Part shown: positions 17,586-27,084 of the stretch, piece after piece
Position numbering within the stretch: position 1 is the stretch's first letter
Layout: every line of letters begins with the position of its first letter
Origin: Lachnoclostridium sp. An131
Lineage (GTDB): Bacteria > Bacillota > Clostridia > Lachnospirales > Lachnospiraceae
Reading direction: 5' to 3'
NCBI RefSeq assembly: GCF_002160825.1
Contig: NZ_NFLI01000022.1
Span: forward strand, 1 to 54,950
DNA length: 54,950 nucleotides
The notes under the pieces: generated by a model
Told to the model about the DNA's origin: nothing
Databases searched by the model: none
Seen by the model: the letters and a program-made list of their open reading frames with translations, nothing else
Position numbers and translations under genes: made by a program

Positions 17586-20279
17586 ATGAAATGGGAGTAT
17601 TCGAAGGCCTGGAAGGCTGTGGCTGTTATTGTGAATCAGATCTGCGCAGTGGTTCTCGTCCTGTCTGTGGCTGTGTGCACGATTTATGTGGGAAGCAGCG
17701 GCTTTGGCTGGATTGGCAGCGACGAGAGCTTTGAGAGCACGGCCTATTATCAGAACGAGGTCCGTGAACAGATTTACCGCTGCATCCGGGCCGCCAGCCG
17801 GGAAAGCAAGTTTGAGAAGGACGGCGTCTATAATGCAGATCTTCTGGTGAACGTGGAGGAATATGTGGAGAGCGGCACGATCCTGAAGGGTGACCCTTCA
17901 GACGGCGGCCTCTATTACCGGCTGACAGATCTCCTGAACTGGTTTCTGGATGGCTTTGAAAGCATTACTCTGATGAAGCTGACTTATGATGATGGAAGCG
18001 TCGGTTACCTGACGAAGGGCTCCCGGAATTACACAGAGCAGTCCGTGTATGAGGACGGAGCGGCTGTCGCCTCGATCTCCACGGTAGGCGGGGAGGAAGG
18101 CTACCAGGAGGAAGTCTCCGGAGAGGAAAGCCAGGAAGCGGAGGATACGGGAGCAGCAGAGACGGAAGCTGCAGAAGAAGGAGCTTCGGATACGGAAAAC
18201 GGAGAAATACTCTGGGAGGAGGTCATAGGAGCGGCGGATTCTGAGACGCTGGCTCAGATGGGAATTCCTGATCCGGGTCAGGCTACAGTACAGAATGTAG
18301 AACAGATCGAAGCGGTAGAGGAAAGATACGCTCCTGTAGGCTATGAAAGCCTTACCGCATATGCGGAAGAGCATTATCTGACAACAGATCAGCTCCAGGC
18401 GCTTTACTATGATCTGGAGAATATTATCTCTGTCATCTACAATGATTTTTATGCGTATAAAGAGAATCTTGAGCTGTTCAGCCCCAGCATGACCAATATG
18501 CGCTATCTGGTTATCCCCAAATCTGTGGCAGAGGTTACGCCGGAGGATTATGAGGAGAAGTGCTACACAAATATTATGTCCTTTGGCAACGCGGAATTTA
18601 CTGACAGGGACGGGCTTGTGGCCTATATTCAGGGATTTCGGGATTATCTGATTTACGACAGCTCCAATATGGATTTCCAATCCAGCAATATGCCGATTTC
18701 TTTAAGCGAGCTGAGCAGCTATGTGAAGAGCTATCCTCCTTCGGTAGAGGGAGATTACATTCTGGCAGTGGCTGTCGATCCAAATTACATGGCCAGCGAT
18801 AATCTGCAGATATATAAGCAGCAGTTCGAGGAAATCCGCCCGGTCAGCCAGCTTGCAGTCTATGGAGTGGTGCTGGGAGCGATTCTCTATCTTCTGACCA
18901 TGGTATACCTGACGATGGCTGCGGGACGCGGCACAGAGGAAGGAGGATCCATACGGCTGAACCGTTTCGATCGTGTCAAGACGGAGGCGGCGGTGCTTTT
19001 GATCGCGGTGCCGGCCCTGCTTCTGCTGGCGGCGGCAGCCTATCTGTCACGCAGTGATATGAGTATGACAGAATTTACGCTGGGAGGCGGCGGCATTGCG
19101 TTTCTCTTCAATCTTCTGTTCCTGACTGGTTACCTGAGTCTGGTACGGAGGCTTCGGAGCAGGACACTGTGGACGAACAGCGTGTTGCACTGGATTGCTG
19201 CCGGCCTCGGAAAAGCGTTTCAAAACCGGAAGGCCACGACGAAGACACTGCTCAGCTATGGAAGCTTTCTGCTTCTGAACATCGTATTTCTCTGCATGGG
19301 AGCGCTGGGAATGTTCCTGGCTGTGCTCTTTGATCTGGGAACAGGAATTTTTCTGATGCGCCAGGCAGTGCAGCGGCAGAAAATTCTGGACGGCATTGCA
19401 AAGATTTCCGAGGGCGATCTGAAACATCAGATTCCCACAGACAAGCTGGGGGGAGATAATCTGATCCTGGCTGGGGCGGTAAACCAGATCGGAAAGGGCC
19501 TTTCTACAGCAGTGGAAAAGAGTATCAAGGATGAAAGGCTGAAATCGGACCTGATTACAAATGTATCCCATGATATCAAGACGCCGCTGACCTCGATTAT
19601 CAATTACGTGGATCTGCTGAAGCGGGAGGACATCCAGAATGCGCGGGCAGAAAACTACATTGCGATTCTGGAGGACAAGGCTCTGCGCCTGAAGCATCTG
19701 ACAGACGACCTGGTGGAGGCCTCCAAGATCAGCTCCGGCAACGTGAAGCTTGAGATGACCCGGATTAATTTCCAGGAGCTGATCAATCAGACAAATGGGG
19801 AATTCAGTGAAAAGTTTGAGGACAAGGGACTGCAGTTTGTGGTGAACATGCCCCAGGACCCGGTGGTGATCGAGGCGGATGGACGCAGGCTCTGGCGAAT
19901 CATTGAAAACCTTTACAACAATGCGGCGAAATATGCGATGCCGAATACCCGGGTTTATGTGGATTTGACGATTGTGGGCCATATGGTTCGTTTCAGCATC
20001 AAAAATATTTCCGAGCAGCCGCTGAATATTGAGGCCGGAGAGCTGACGGAGCGGTTTATCCGCGGCGATGTGGCCCGAAGCACCGAAGGAAGCGGCCTGG
20101 GACTCTCGATTGCGAAGAATCTGACAGAGCTTCAGAAGGGCAGCTTTGATATTTACCTGGACGGGGATCTGTTTAAGGTGACAATTATCTTCCCGGAAGC
20201 CCCTTCTCCCGGAAAATCAGCGGGCAGGCAGGAGGAAGCAGGGACAGAGAACGGAGAACATGCAGGCCGGCTGGAATGA
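17586..20279 (+). CDS. Large multi-pass sensor histidine kinase
   Basis: 897 residues. One N-terminal membrane segment (~residues 10-32), a ~400-residue extracytoplasmic part with a very acidic Glu/Ala/Ser-rich stretch (~residues 165-215), then several membrane helices (~420-600). A short linker (KISEGDLKHQIPTDKL) precedes the HisKA domain with the phosphorylated His in NVSHDIKTPLTSIINY. The ATPase domain has the N box (NLYNNAAKYA) and G box (GSGLGLSIAKNL). It pairs with the regulator one base upstream. The big outer domain points to an envelope or surface signal. The C-terminal ~20 residues are low complexity. Confidence 0.94.
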   Translation: MKWEYSKAWKAVAVIVNQICAVVLVLSVAVCTIYVGSSGFGWIGSDESFESTAYYQNEVREQIYRCIRAASRESKFEKDGVYNADLLVNVEEYVESGTILKGDPSDGGLYYRLTDLLNWFLDGFESITLMKLTYDDGSVGYLTKGSRNYTEQSVYEDGAAVASISTVGGEEGYQEEVSGEESQEAEDTGAAETEAAEEGASDTENGEILWEEVIGAADSETLAQMGIPDPGQATVQNVEQIEAVEERYAPVGYESLTAYAEEHYLTTDQLQALYYDLENIISVIYNDFYAYKENLELFSPSMTNMRYLVIPKSVAEVTPEDYEEKCYTNIMSFGNAEFTDRDGLVAYIQGFRDYLIYDSSNMDFQSSNMPISLSELSSYVKSYPPSVEGDYILAVAVDPNYMASDNLQIYKQQFEEIRPVSQLAVYGVVLGAILYLLTMVYLTMAAGRGTEEGGSIRLNRFDRVKTEAAVLLIAVPALLLLAAAAYLSRSDMSMTEFTLGGGGIAFLFNLLFLTGYLSLVRRLRSRTLWTNSVLHWIAAGLGKAFQNRKATTKTLLSYGSFLLLNIVFLCMGALGMFLAVLFDLGTGIFLMRQAVQRQKILDGIAKISEGDLKHQIPTDKLGGDNLILAGAVNQIGKGLSTAVEKSIKDERLKSDLITNVSHDIKTPLTSIINYVDLLKREDIQNARAENYIAILEDKALRLKHLTDDLVEASKISSGNVKLEMTRINFQELINQTNGEFSEKFEDKGLQFVVNMPQDPVVIEADGRRLWRIIENLYNNAAKYAMPNTRVYVDLTIVGHMVRFSIKNISEQPLNIEAGELTERFIRGDVARSTEGSGLGLSIAKNLTELQKGSFDIYLDGDLFKVTIIFPEAPSPGKSAGRQEEAGTENGEHAGRLE

Positions 20280-20296
20280 AGCAGGGATAAAACAGC

Positions 20297-20325
20297 TTGC
20301 ATTCTCCCCCGCCTCTCTTTATAAT
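20297..20325 (+). promoter_or_regulatory. Sigma-A promoter for the hydratase gene
   Basis: TTGCAT (20297-20302), 17-bp spacer, TATAAT (20320-20325), followed by a ~50-nt leader and an AGGAGG site. Confidence 0.75.
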
Positions 20326-20383
20326 ATAAATATCGCGGCGTCCGTGGAAAGAAGAGAAGGGCGCCTGTTCAGGAGGAAAATAT

Positions 20384-22669
20384 ATGGTTCAGTTATTTGA
20401 AGGCGGAGCGTATCTGCTGAACGGGACAGAGCTTGTTCCGGATACGAAGGATGCAGCCAGCGTGCTGGAAAGCCAGCTCGGCAGCGTTCCTGCGAAGGAG
20501 GATGCGAAAAAGCAGACGATTGCCTATGGAATTCTGGAAGCGCATAATACTTCCGGAAATATGGAAAAGCTTGAGATCAAATTTGATAAGCTGACGTCTC
20601 ACGACATTACGTTTGTGGGAATTATTCAGACAGCCAGGGCTTCCGGACTGGAGAGGTTTCCGATTCCCTATGTGCTGACAAACTGCCACAACAGCCTCTG
20701 CGCAGTAGGCGGAACGATCAATGAGGATGACCACATGTTCGGCCTGACCTGCGCCAAGAGATACGGCGGAATCTACGTTCCCCCGCATCAGGCCGTGATT
20801 CACCAGTTTGCCCGTGAGGTGCTGGCAGAGGGCGGAAAGATGATCCTGGGTTCGGACAGCCATACCCGCTACGGAGCCCTGGGAACCATGGCGATGGGAG
20901 AGGGCGGACCGGAGCTGGTAAAGCAGCTTCTGAATAAAACCTATGATATCAATATGCCTGATGTAGTGGGCGTATACCTGACCGGTAAGCCCCAGAAGGG
21001 CGTAGGCCCCCAGGACGTGGCGCTTGCCATCATCGGCGCTGTCTTTGAGAAGGGATATGTAAACAATAAGGTTATGGAATTCGTCGGCGACGGCGTGGAG
21101 AATTTAAGCGCTGATTTCCGTATCGGCATTGACGTCATGACGACGGAGACCACCTGTCTGTCCTCCATCTGGCAGACCGACGATAAGATTAAGGAATTTT
21201 ATGAGATTCATAAGAGACCGGAAGCTTATAAGGAGCTGAAGCCGGGCAAGGTGGCATATTATGATGGAATGGTTTATGTGGATTTGAGCGCGGTCAAGCC
21301 GATGATTGCGATGCCCTTCCATCCGAGCAATACCTATACGATCGAAGAGGTGAAGGCGAATCTGGGAGATATTCTCAGAGATGTGGAAAAGAAGGCTCTG
21401 GTTTCCTTAGGCGGAGCAGTCGAGTACCATCTGACGGACAAGATCCGCGACGGAAAGCTTTATGTGGATCAGGGAATCATCGCCGGCTGTGCGGGCGGCG
21501 GCTTCGAGAATATCTGTGCGGCAGCCGATATCCTGAAGGGCGCAAGCATCGGCCCGGATGAGTTTACCTTAAGCGTGTACCCGGCAAGCATGCCGGTTTA
21601 TATGGAGCTGGTGAAGAATGGAGCGGCAGCGGCGCTGATGGAGACGGGAGCTGTCATGAAGACAGCCTTCTGCGGTCCCTGCTTCGGAGCGGGAGATACC
21701 CCGGCCAACAACGGCTTCAGTATCCGCCACTCTACGAGAAACTTCCCGAACCGGGAGGGATCCAAGCTTCAGAGCGGGCAGATTGCGTCTGTGGCGCTGA
21801 TGGATGCCCGTTCCATCGCGGCGACAGCGGCGAATAAGGGTTACCTGACAGCGGCGACAGAGATGGATGTAGATTACTCCAATCCGCGCTATTTCTTCGA
21901 CAGCAAGATCTATGAGAACCGTGTCTTTGACAGCAAGGGCGTGGCCGATCCGTCTGTGGAAATCAAGATGGGGCCGAACATCAAGGATTGGCCCGCAATG
22001 CCGGCGCTTCCGGAGCAGCTGATTCTCAAGGTAGTATCTGAGATTCACGATCCGGTTACGACGACGGACGAGCTGATTCCGTCCGGAGAGACCTCCTCCT
22101 ACCGTTCCAATCCGCTGGGACTGGCAGAGTTCACGCTGTCCCGCAAGGATCCGGCTTATGTAGGGCTTGCGAAGGAGATTCAGAAGGCAGAGAAAGCCAT
22201 CGAGGCAGGAAATTGTCCTGCGGAGGCTGTGCCGGAGCTGAAAGACGTCTTCCAGGCGCTGGACGCATGGTACCCGGGTGTGGACAAGACCAATCTGGGC
22301 GTAGGAAGCACAATTTTTGCGGTGAAGCCGGGCGACGGTTCTGCAAGAGAGCAGGCGGCTTCCTGCCAGAAGGTGCTGGGCGGCTGGGCGAATATCGCCA
22401 ATTCCTACGCGACCAAGCGTTACCGCTCGAACCTGATCAACTGGGGCATGCTTCCCTTCCTGATTGAGGAAGGAGAGCTTCCGTTTACAAAGGGAGACTT
22501 CCTGTTTGTGCCGGATATCCGCAAAGCGATCGAGGAGAAGCAGAGTGAGATTAAGGTCTATGTAAACGGCGAGAAGGAGCGTGAAGTGACGCTCCGGCTG
22601 GGAGGTCTGACCGATGATGAGCGTGAGATTATTCTGAAGGGCTGTCTCATCAACTACTATAGAGGATAA
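20384..22669 (+). CDS. Aconitase-family hydratase (YbhJ-like)
   Basis: 761 residues, close in size to the E. coli YbhJ branch of the aconitase superfamily. The 4Fe-4S ligands are recognisable: a single Cys in [13 protein letters not shown] and the pair CGPCFGAGD. Conserved active-site blocks include [21 protein letters not shown] and a C-terminal swivel domain with [10 protein letters not shown]. It probably isomerises or hydrates a small organic acid; the substrate cannot be named from sequence, and it differs from true citrate-cycle aconitase. It has its own promoter and terminator, so it is monocistronic. The group II intron sits right after the terminator. Confidence 0.88.
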   Translation: MVQLFEGGAYLLNGTELVPDTKDAASVLESQLGSVPAKEDAKKQTIAYGILEAHNTSGNMEKLEIKFDKLTSHDITFVGIIQTARASGLERFPIPYVLTNCHNSLCAVGGTINEDDHMFGLTCAKRYGGIYVPPHQAVIHQFAREVLAEGGKMILGSDSHTRYGALGTMAMGEGGPELVKQLLNKTYDINMPDVVGVYLTGKPQKGVGPQDVALAIIGAVFEKGYVNNKVMEFVGDGVENLSADFRIGIDVMTTETTCLSSIWQTDDKIKEFYEIHKRPEAYKELKPGKVAYYDGMVYVDLSAVKPMIAMPFHPSNTYTIEEVKANLGDILRDVEKKALVSLGGAVEYHLTDKIRDGKLYVDQGIIAGCAGGGFENICAAADILKGASIGPDEFTLSVYPASMPVYMELVKNGAAAALMETGAVMKTAFCGPCFGAGDTPANNGFSIRHSTRNFPNREGSKLQSGQIASVALMDARSIAATAANKGYLTAATEMDVDYSNPRYFFDSKIYENRVFDSKGVADPSVEIKMGPNIKDWPAMPALPEQLILKVVSEIHDPVTTTDELIPSGETSSYRSNPLGLAEFTLSRKDPAYVGLAKEIQKAEKAIEAGNCPAEAVPELKDVFQALDAWYPGVDKTNLGVGSTIFAVKPGDGSAREQAASCQKVLGGWANIANSYATKRYRSNLINWGMLPFLIEEGELPFTKGDFLFVPDIRKAIEEKQSEIKVYVNGEKEREVTLRLGGLTDDEREIILKGCLINYYRG

Positions 22670-22694
22670 GAAATATTACAGCACATTACAGCTG

Positions 22695-22723
22695 CGGCGG
22701 CCGGGAAACCGGCCGCCGTTTTT
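22695..22723 (+). terminator. Terminator of the hydratase gene
   Basis: Perfect 10-bp GC stem (22695-22704 / 22709-22718) closed by a GAAA tetraloop, then TTTTT. The group II intron begins 3 bp later. Confidence 0.97.
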
Positions 22724-23114
22724 ATGGTATGACGGGCATGCCGTTAGTCTGTGGTGAAAGTCCACAAGGGGCGTAGTTGCCGACGAACCCCATAGCGACT
22801 CCCAAGGTTTGTATTGTGAGGTACAGGCGAGAAGAAGGGATAGCGAAATCGTAGCCTGACGGACAGAAACCTGATATAAGGCGTACATGGCGGATAAGCT
22901 GACCGTAGACAGCGAAGTCCAAAAGGCAACCGTAACCCATGTGCGTAAATCAGGCAGGTAGACGAGGAAAGACTGGCAGGCTTATCCCGTGAGGTCTCAC
23001 AGGCGGAGATGTACCGTAGTAACAACGAACTGTGAGAAGTCAGCAGAGGCCATAGTAGGTAGAGTCCTGAAATGGATGTTGCTGAAGGGCTGAACAATGT
23101 AACTGTGTAATCAA

Positions 23115-24509
23115 ATGTATGCTCCATGGAATACCCGACAGCAGGAAGGGCAAAACGTAAATGAGCAGGTACTGTACAACTTAGGGCGAATCCACGGAAA
23201 CGGAAAGGAGAAAGCACACAAAGCAATGTCAGAACTGTTGGAAAAGATACTGTCCAAAGACAACATGAACGCCGCATACAAAAGAGTCTGCGCCAATAAA
23301 GGGGCAGGAGGAGTAGATGAGGTAACGATTGAAGAACTCGGCGATTATATCAAAGAGAACTGGGAGAGTATCAGGAATCAAATCAGGGGCAGGGAGTATA
23401 AACCACAGCCGGTCAGGAGGGTGGAAATTCCCAAACCGGATGGTGGAGTGAGAAAGCTGGGAATCCCGACTGTAATGGACCGGGTAATCCAGCAAGGTAT
23501 CGTGCAGGTGATAAGCCCCATGTGTGAGCCATTGTTTTCAGAGTGGAGCTATGGCTTTAGACCGAACAGGAGCTGTGAAATGGCAATCAGGCAGCTGCTC
23601 TTATATTTAAACGATGGTTATGAATGGATAGTAGACATCGACTTAGAGAAATTCTTTGACAATGTACCGCAGGACAAGCTGATGAGCCTGGTTCACAAGA
23701 TTATCAACGATGGCGATACAGAATCCCTAATCCGCAAGTATCTGAAAGCAGGAGTTATGACACCGCAGGGTTACGCAGAAACAAAAATTGGAACGCCACA
23801 GGGCGGAAACCTGTCACCGCTACTGTCAAACATCATGCTGAATGAACTTGATAAGGAACTGGAGACAAGAGGACTTCGGTTCACAAGATACGCAGATGAC
23901 TGTGTAATAGCGGTCAAAAGCGAATCGAGTGCAAAAAGAGTGATGCGGACGGTATCAGACTGGATACAGAGGAAACTGGGGTTAAAGGTCAACATGACCA
24001 AGACTCACATCACAAGACCGCTAAAGCTGAAGTATCTTGGGTTCGGATTCTACAAGGACAGTAAGACAAAAGAATGGAAGAGCAGACCCCATCAGGACTC
24101 TGTGAAGAAATTCAAAGACAGACTGAAAGAACTAACCTGTAGGAGAATGCCGGGGACAGTCACGAGCAAGATTGAGAGAATCAATCGGGTGACAAGAGGG
24201 TGGATTAACTACTATGCCCTCGGCTCCATGAAAACAGTAATGACAGAAATTGATGCACACCTAAGAACAAGACTCAGAGTTATCATCTGGAAGCAGTGGA
24301 AAGTGCCGAAGAAACGACAATGGGGATTGCAGAAATTGGGAATCGGAAAAGACCTGGCAAGGCTGACAGCGTATTGCGGAGACCGCTATTACTGGGTAGC
24401 GACTAAGACATGCGTTGTCAGGGCAATCTCAAAAGAGGTATTAGCTAAAGCAGGGCTTGTAAGCTGTCTTGATTATTACAATGAGCGTCATGCTTTGAAG
24501 TTATGTTGA
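23115..24509 (+). CDS. ltrA: Group II intron reverse transcriptase/maturase
   Basis: 464 residues. Reverse transcriptase blocks are present: KPDGGVRKLGIPTVMDR, YGFRPNRSC, the WIVDIDLEKFFDNV aspartate, GTPQGGNLSPLLSNI and the catalytic YADD (RYADDCVIAV). A maturase X domain follows (SKIERINRVTRGWINYY). There is no C-terminal HNH endonuclease zinc motif, as in class C maturases that rely on terminators or replication forks for priming. It splices the intron and drives its mobility. The start at 23115 has no clear ribosome site; ATG 23160 is an alternative. Confidence 0.96.
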   Translation: MYAPWNTRQQEGQNVNEQVLYNLGRIHGNGKEKAHKAMSELLEKILSKDNMNAAYKRVCANKGAGGVDEVTIEELGDYIKENWESIRNQIRGREYKPQPVRRVEIPKPDGGVRKLGIPTVMDRVIQQGIVQVISPMCEPLFSEWSYGFRPNRSCEMAIRQLLLYLNDGYEWIVDIDLEKFFDNVPQDKLMSLVHKIINDGDTESLIRKYLKAGVMTPQGYAETKIGTPQGGNLSPLLSNIMLNELDKELETRGLRFTRYADDCVIAVKSESSAKRVMRTVSDWIQRKLGLKVNMTKTHITRPLKLKYLGFGFYKDSKTKEWKSRPHQDSVKKFKDRLKELTCRRMPGTVTSKIERINRVTRGWINYYALGSMKTVMTEIDAHLRTRLRVIIWKQWKVPKKRQWGLQKLGIGKDLARLTAYCGDRYYWVATKTCVVRAISKEVLAKAGLVSCLDYYNERHALKLC

Positions 24510-24541
24510 ACCGCCGTATGCCGAACGGCATGTACGGTGGT
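24508..24541 (+). ncRNA. Group II intron domain V
   Basis: A 34-nt hairpin, the canonical length. The 5' strand begins GAACCGCCGTATGCCG and the 3' strand ends GGTGGT. The catalytic triad reads C-G-C rather than A-G-C, as in group IIC ribozymes. Confidence 0.88.
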
Positions 24542-24621
24542 GTGAGAGGGGAGAGAAAATCTCCCCTACTCGATTACAATACCGTCCGGCCATCCGGAAG
24601 TGCGCGTCAGAAGATGAAGGG

Positions 24622-24650
24622 TTGACAAATGCCTGCGGCTTTGTTACAAT
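24622..24650 (+). promoter_or_regulatory. Sigma-A promoter for the SH3/hydrolase gene
   Basis: TTGACA (24622-24627), 17-bp spacer, TACAAT (24645-24650). It lies ~47 bp past the intron's 3' end, so the intron separates the hydratase terminator from this promoter without breaking either. Confidence 0.9.
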
Positions 24651-24657
24651 ACCAAAC

Positions 24658-24716
24658 GTAACAGAAATGTAACATTTGTAATAATAATTGTAATATGTGA
24701 AATAAAAATGTTACAT
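24658..24716. promoter_or_regulatory. ATGTAACAT/ATGTTACAT inverted pair, possible operator
   Basis: ATGTAACAT (24667-24675) and its exact reverse complement ATGTTACAT (24708-24716) lie in the leader just after the promoter, with a partial GTAAC at 24658-24662. This AT-rich arrangement could bind a repressor or form a hairpin in the leader. Confidence 0.45.
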
Positions 24717-24739
24717 CATAGGAACTACGGGAGGTTGTT

Positions 24740-25768
24740 ATGAGCTTTATCAGCAAAAAGGTACTTCCGCTTTCTGCCCTTGCGGCACTCTGGGTGCTGG
24801 GCTCCGGCTTTGCCGGACTGGATGTGGAGATGGCGGCTGGTATCGAGTCCGTAATGGACGATCTGACAAGCGAGGATTTTGAGGAAATACAGGCACAGGA
24901 TGAATGGGACGGCAAGGTGCTTGCCAATGTGGAGGATTATGTGACGGTGCGTTCCGAGCCCAGCTCGGAGGCGGAAGCTGTCGGACGTATGTTCAAGGGA
25001 GACGGCGGAGAGATTGTAGAAGAGGCAGAGGGCTGGACCAAGATCAGCTCCGGCAATGTAGAAGGCTATGTAAGCAACGATTATCTGCTGTTTGGCGAGG
25101 AAGCATACACTCAGGCTCAGGAGGAAGCGACGCTGACAGCCACTTCTCTGACCGGAGGCTTAAGAGTCCGTGAGGAGGCCAGCACTGAGGCAAGGATTCT
25201 GAAGAACGTAGAGGAAGGCGCGAAGCTTGACGTGGTAGACGCAGGCGGCGAGAGTTCCGAGTGGGTTCAGGTAGAATACGCAGAGGATAAGACGGGCTTT
25301 GTATCCGCAGAATATGTGGACGTACAGTATGAGCTTGGCGAAGCCATGACGATGGAAGAGATAGAAGAAAAGGAAGCCGAGGAGAAGCGGGAGGCGCTGA
25401 AGCAGCAGCTGGAGGCCTTTAAGGCGAACGGCGACGATGTGACGCTTCTGGCGGCGCTGATTCAGGCCGAGGGCGGAAACCAGCCCTATGAAGGGCAGGT
25501 AGCGATTGGCGCGGTGGTCATGAACCGTGTGAGAAGCGGACGCTACGGAAGCACGATTGCGGATGTTATCTATGCCCCGGGCCAGTTTGGCGTAGTGAGC
25601 AACGGTACGATTCTCCGGTATACCAGCAGCCCCAAGGCAAGCTGCGTACAGGCAGCGCAGGAGGCGATTAACGGCTATACGAACATCGGCGGCTATACGC
25701 ATTTCAAGAATGCGCGCTCATCAGTAAGCTCCGACCACATCGTGATTGGAAATCATGTATTTTATTAA
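24740..25768 (+). CDS. Secreted SH3-domain cell-wall hydrolase (SleB/CwlJ-type)
   Basis: 342 residues. An N-terminal signal peptide (KKVLPLSALAALWVLGSGFAG) is followed by two bacterial SH3 domains: DYVTVRSEPSSEAEAVG near residue 68 and GLRVREEASTEARIL near residue 140. A charged coiled segment (MEEIEEKEAEEKREALKQQL) links to a C-terminal hydrolase_2 domain with the catalytic Glu region (LLAALIQAEGGNQPYEGQVAIGAVVMNRV). Such enzymes cut peptidoglycan in growth, separation or spore germination. The strong promoter and its position alone suggest a single-gene unit with its own control. GGGAGG site ahead of ATG 24740. Confidence 0.92.
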   Translation: MSFISKKVLPLSALAALWVLGSGFAGLDVEMAAGIESVMDDLTSEDFEEIQAQDEWDGKVLANVEDYVTVRSEPSSEAEAVGRMFKGDGGEIVEEAEGWTKISSGNVEGYVSNDYLLFGEEAYTQAQEEATLTATSLTGGLRVREEASTEARILKNVEEGAKLDVVDAGGESSEWVQVEYAEDKTGFVSAEYVDVQYELGEAMTMEEIEEKEAEEKREALKQQLEAFKANGDDVTLLAALIQAEGGNQPYEGQVAIGAVVMNRVRSGRYGSTIADVIYAPGQFGVVSNGTILRYTSSPKASCVQAAQEAINGYTNIGGYTHFKNARSSVSSDHIVIGNHVFY

Positions 25769-25808
25769 ATCCGATTTATGAAGTTTAAAAAGGCACGTTT
25801 GTGTGCTG

Positions 25809-25850
25809 AAAAAAGAAGTTCAGGCAGGAAAAGCCGGAGTTTCTTTTTTT
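25809..25850 (+). terminator. Terminator after the cell-wall hydrolase gene
   Basis: AAAAAAGAA (25809-25817) pairs with TTCTTTTTT (25841-25849) around a GGC..GCC core, ending in seven T. It could act in both directions. Confidence 0.65.
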
Positions 25851-25874
25851 ATGCGCCTGACAGCGCGCGCTTTC

Positions 25875-25960
25875 TTGACGCGAGGTAAATTGGCGGGTAT
25901 GTTTTCTTAGCTTTCTTAAGAAAATCTTTCGTGTGAAAAGAGAGAACTGTGTGATACAAT
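25875..25960 (+). promoter_or_regulatory. CPBP gene promoter region with response-regulator-like box
   Basis: Two possible promoters: TTGACG (25875-25880), 17 bp, TATGTT (25898-25903); and a TACAAT -10 (25955-25960) without a good -35. Between them lies CTTAAG AAAAT CTTTCG (25915-25931), like the box at 16785. It sits just upstream of the missing -35, the place for an OmpR-type activator. Confidence 0.5.
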
Positions 25961-26012
25961 AAACACAGAAAGGCCGCTTCCTGTGGGAACGGCTGCTGAG
26001 GAGGAAAACGGT

Positions 26013-27005
26013 ATGAATTTTAGGCTTGAGACGCCGGCTGCGGTGCTGAAAGCGAGAGAGGCGCAGAGAGGGTGGAATTGGATTCTGGAGGTTCTGGTCT
26101 TTGGAGCAGTCTTTTTTACTGTGTCGATTGCAGAAAGCCTGGTTATGATTCCGGGGATCGCAATTGCCATAGCTGCGAATCCGGCTGTATTGTCGGCTGC
26201 CATGAGCGGCGACGCCGCGCTGGCAGAGGAGGCCATGCTTGCGGCGATGAACTCGGACGGCGTGACAATCTGTATGTTATTTGCGAATCTGGCTATGATA
26301 GGAGTGGTAATGCTGTTCTGCAGGGCTCTGCAGAAACGGAGGATGAACACGCTCGGATTCGTAAAAAGAGGCATGGGAAAGGAATATCTGAAGGGACTTT
26401 GCTTTGGCTTTCTTTTGTTTTCTGCGGCTGTACTGATCTGTGTGCTTACAGGAGCGCTTAAGATAGAAGGAATTTCAGCAGGCTTTACGCCTGGGATTTT
26501 TCTGCTGTTTGTGCTGGGCTTTTTGATTCAGGGAATGGCGGAGGAGGTTTTGTGCCGGGGGTATTTTCTGGTGTCATACGCACGGCGCCATTCCATGTGG
26601 GCGGCAGCTTTTGCCAACGCAGTTCTCTTTGCGATGCTTCATCTGGGAAACACGGGAATCAGTCCGCTGGCATTCATCAACCTGACGCTGTTTGGAGTCT
26701 TTGCGTCTGTTTATTTTGTAAAAAGCGGAAATATCTGGGGTGTCGGAGCGCTGCATTCTATCTGGAACCTGGCGCAGGGCAACTTTTACGGAATCCGGGT
26801 GAGCGGAATTGTGACTGAGTGCTCCGTATTTGCGAGCACCTCCGTAGAAGGAAGAGGGCTGATAAACGGCGGAGCGTTTGGACTGGAGGGCGGGCTGGCT
26901 GTGACGATTGTCCTGCTGGCCGGAACACTGTTCCTGCTGTGGAGGTATCCTGCAGTCCACTCACGCGTGGAAGCTGCCGCAGACCAGGCTGCACAGGAAG
27001 CCTGA
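26013..27005 (+). CDS. CPBP family intramembrane metalloprotease
   Basis: 330 residues from ATG 26013 (GAGGAGG site); the frame also opens at GTG 25983 but without a better site. Several hydrophobic helices, and the CPBP/Abi signature motifs: motif 1 EEVLCRG (EExxxR), motif 2 FAMLHL (FxxxH) and motif 3 HSIWN (HxxxN). These proteases relate to Rce1 and, in Firmicutes, include bacteriocin self-immunity proteins and membrane-stress proteases. The promoter carries a box like that of the two-component operon, so it may be a target of that system. Confidence 0.93.
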   Translation: MNFRLETPAAVLKAREAQRGWNWILEVLVFGAVFFTVSIAESLVMIPGIAIAIAANPAVLSAAMSGDAALAEEAMLAAMNSDGVTICMLFANLAMIGVVMLFCRALQKRRMNTLGFVKRGMGKEYLKGLCFGFLLFSAAVLICVLTGALKIEGISAGFTPGIFLLFVLGFLIQGMAEEVLCRGYFLVSYARRHSMWAAAFANAVLFAMLHLGNTGISPLAFINLTLFGVFASVYFVKSGNIWGVGALHSIWNLAQGNFYGIRVSGIVTECSVFASTSVEGRGLINGGAFGLEGGLAVTIVLLAGTLFLLWRYPAVHSRVEAAADQAAQEA

Positions 27006-27084
27006 CAGAAACTTTACTTGTAATCAGGCCGCATTTATAGTATCATTGATCATAAGTTCGGGAAGGAAAGGAGAGCAGTGGCGT

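Larger units (their letters stand above)
22727..24574 (+). mobile_element. Group IIC-like intron with maturase ORF
   Basis: The 5' end GTATGACGGGCATGCC (from 22727) resembles the GUGYG-type start and domain I opening of group IIC introns, followed by an AGTCTGTGG..GTCCAC arm. The ~390-nt non-coding ribozyme part runs to 23114. The maturase ORF lies in domain IV. Domain V is a 34-nt hairpin at 24508-24541, and a domain VI hairpin (GGGGAG..CTCCCC) follows. The 3' boundary is placed at CTACTCGAT (~24574) with a few bases of uncertainty. Insertion directly behind a terminator hairpin, in the same orientation, is the hallmark of class C introns. Total length ~1.85 kb, apparently complete. Confidence 0.92.
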
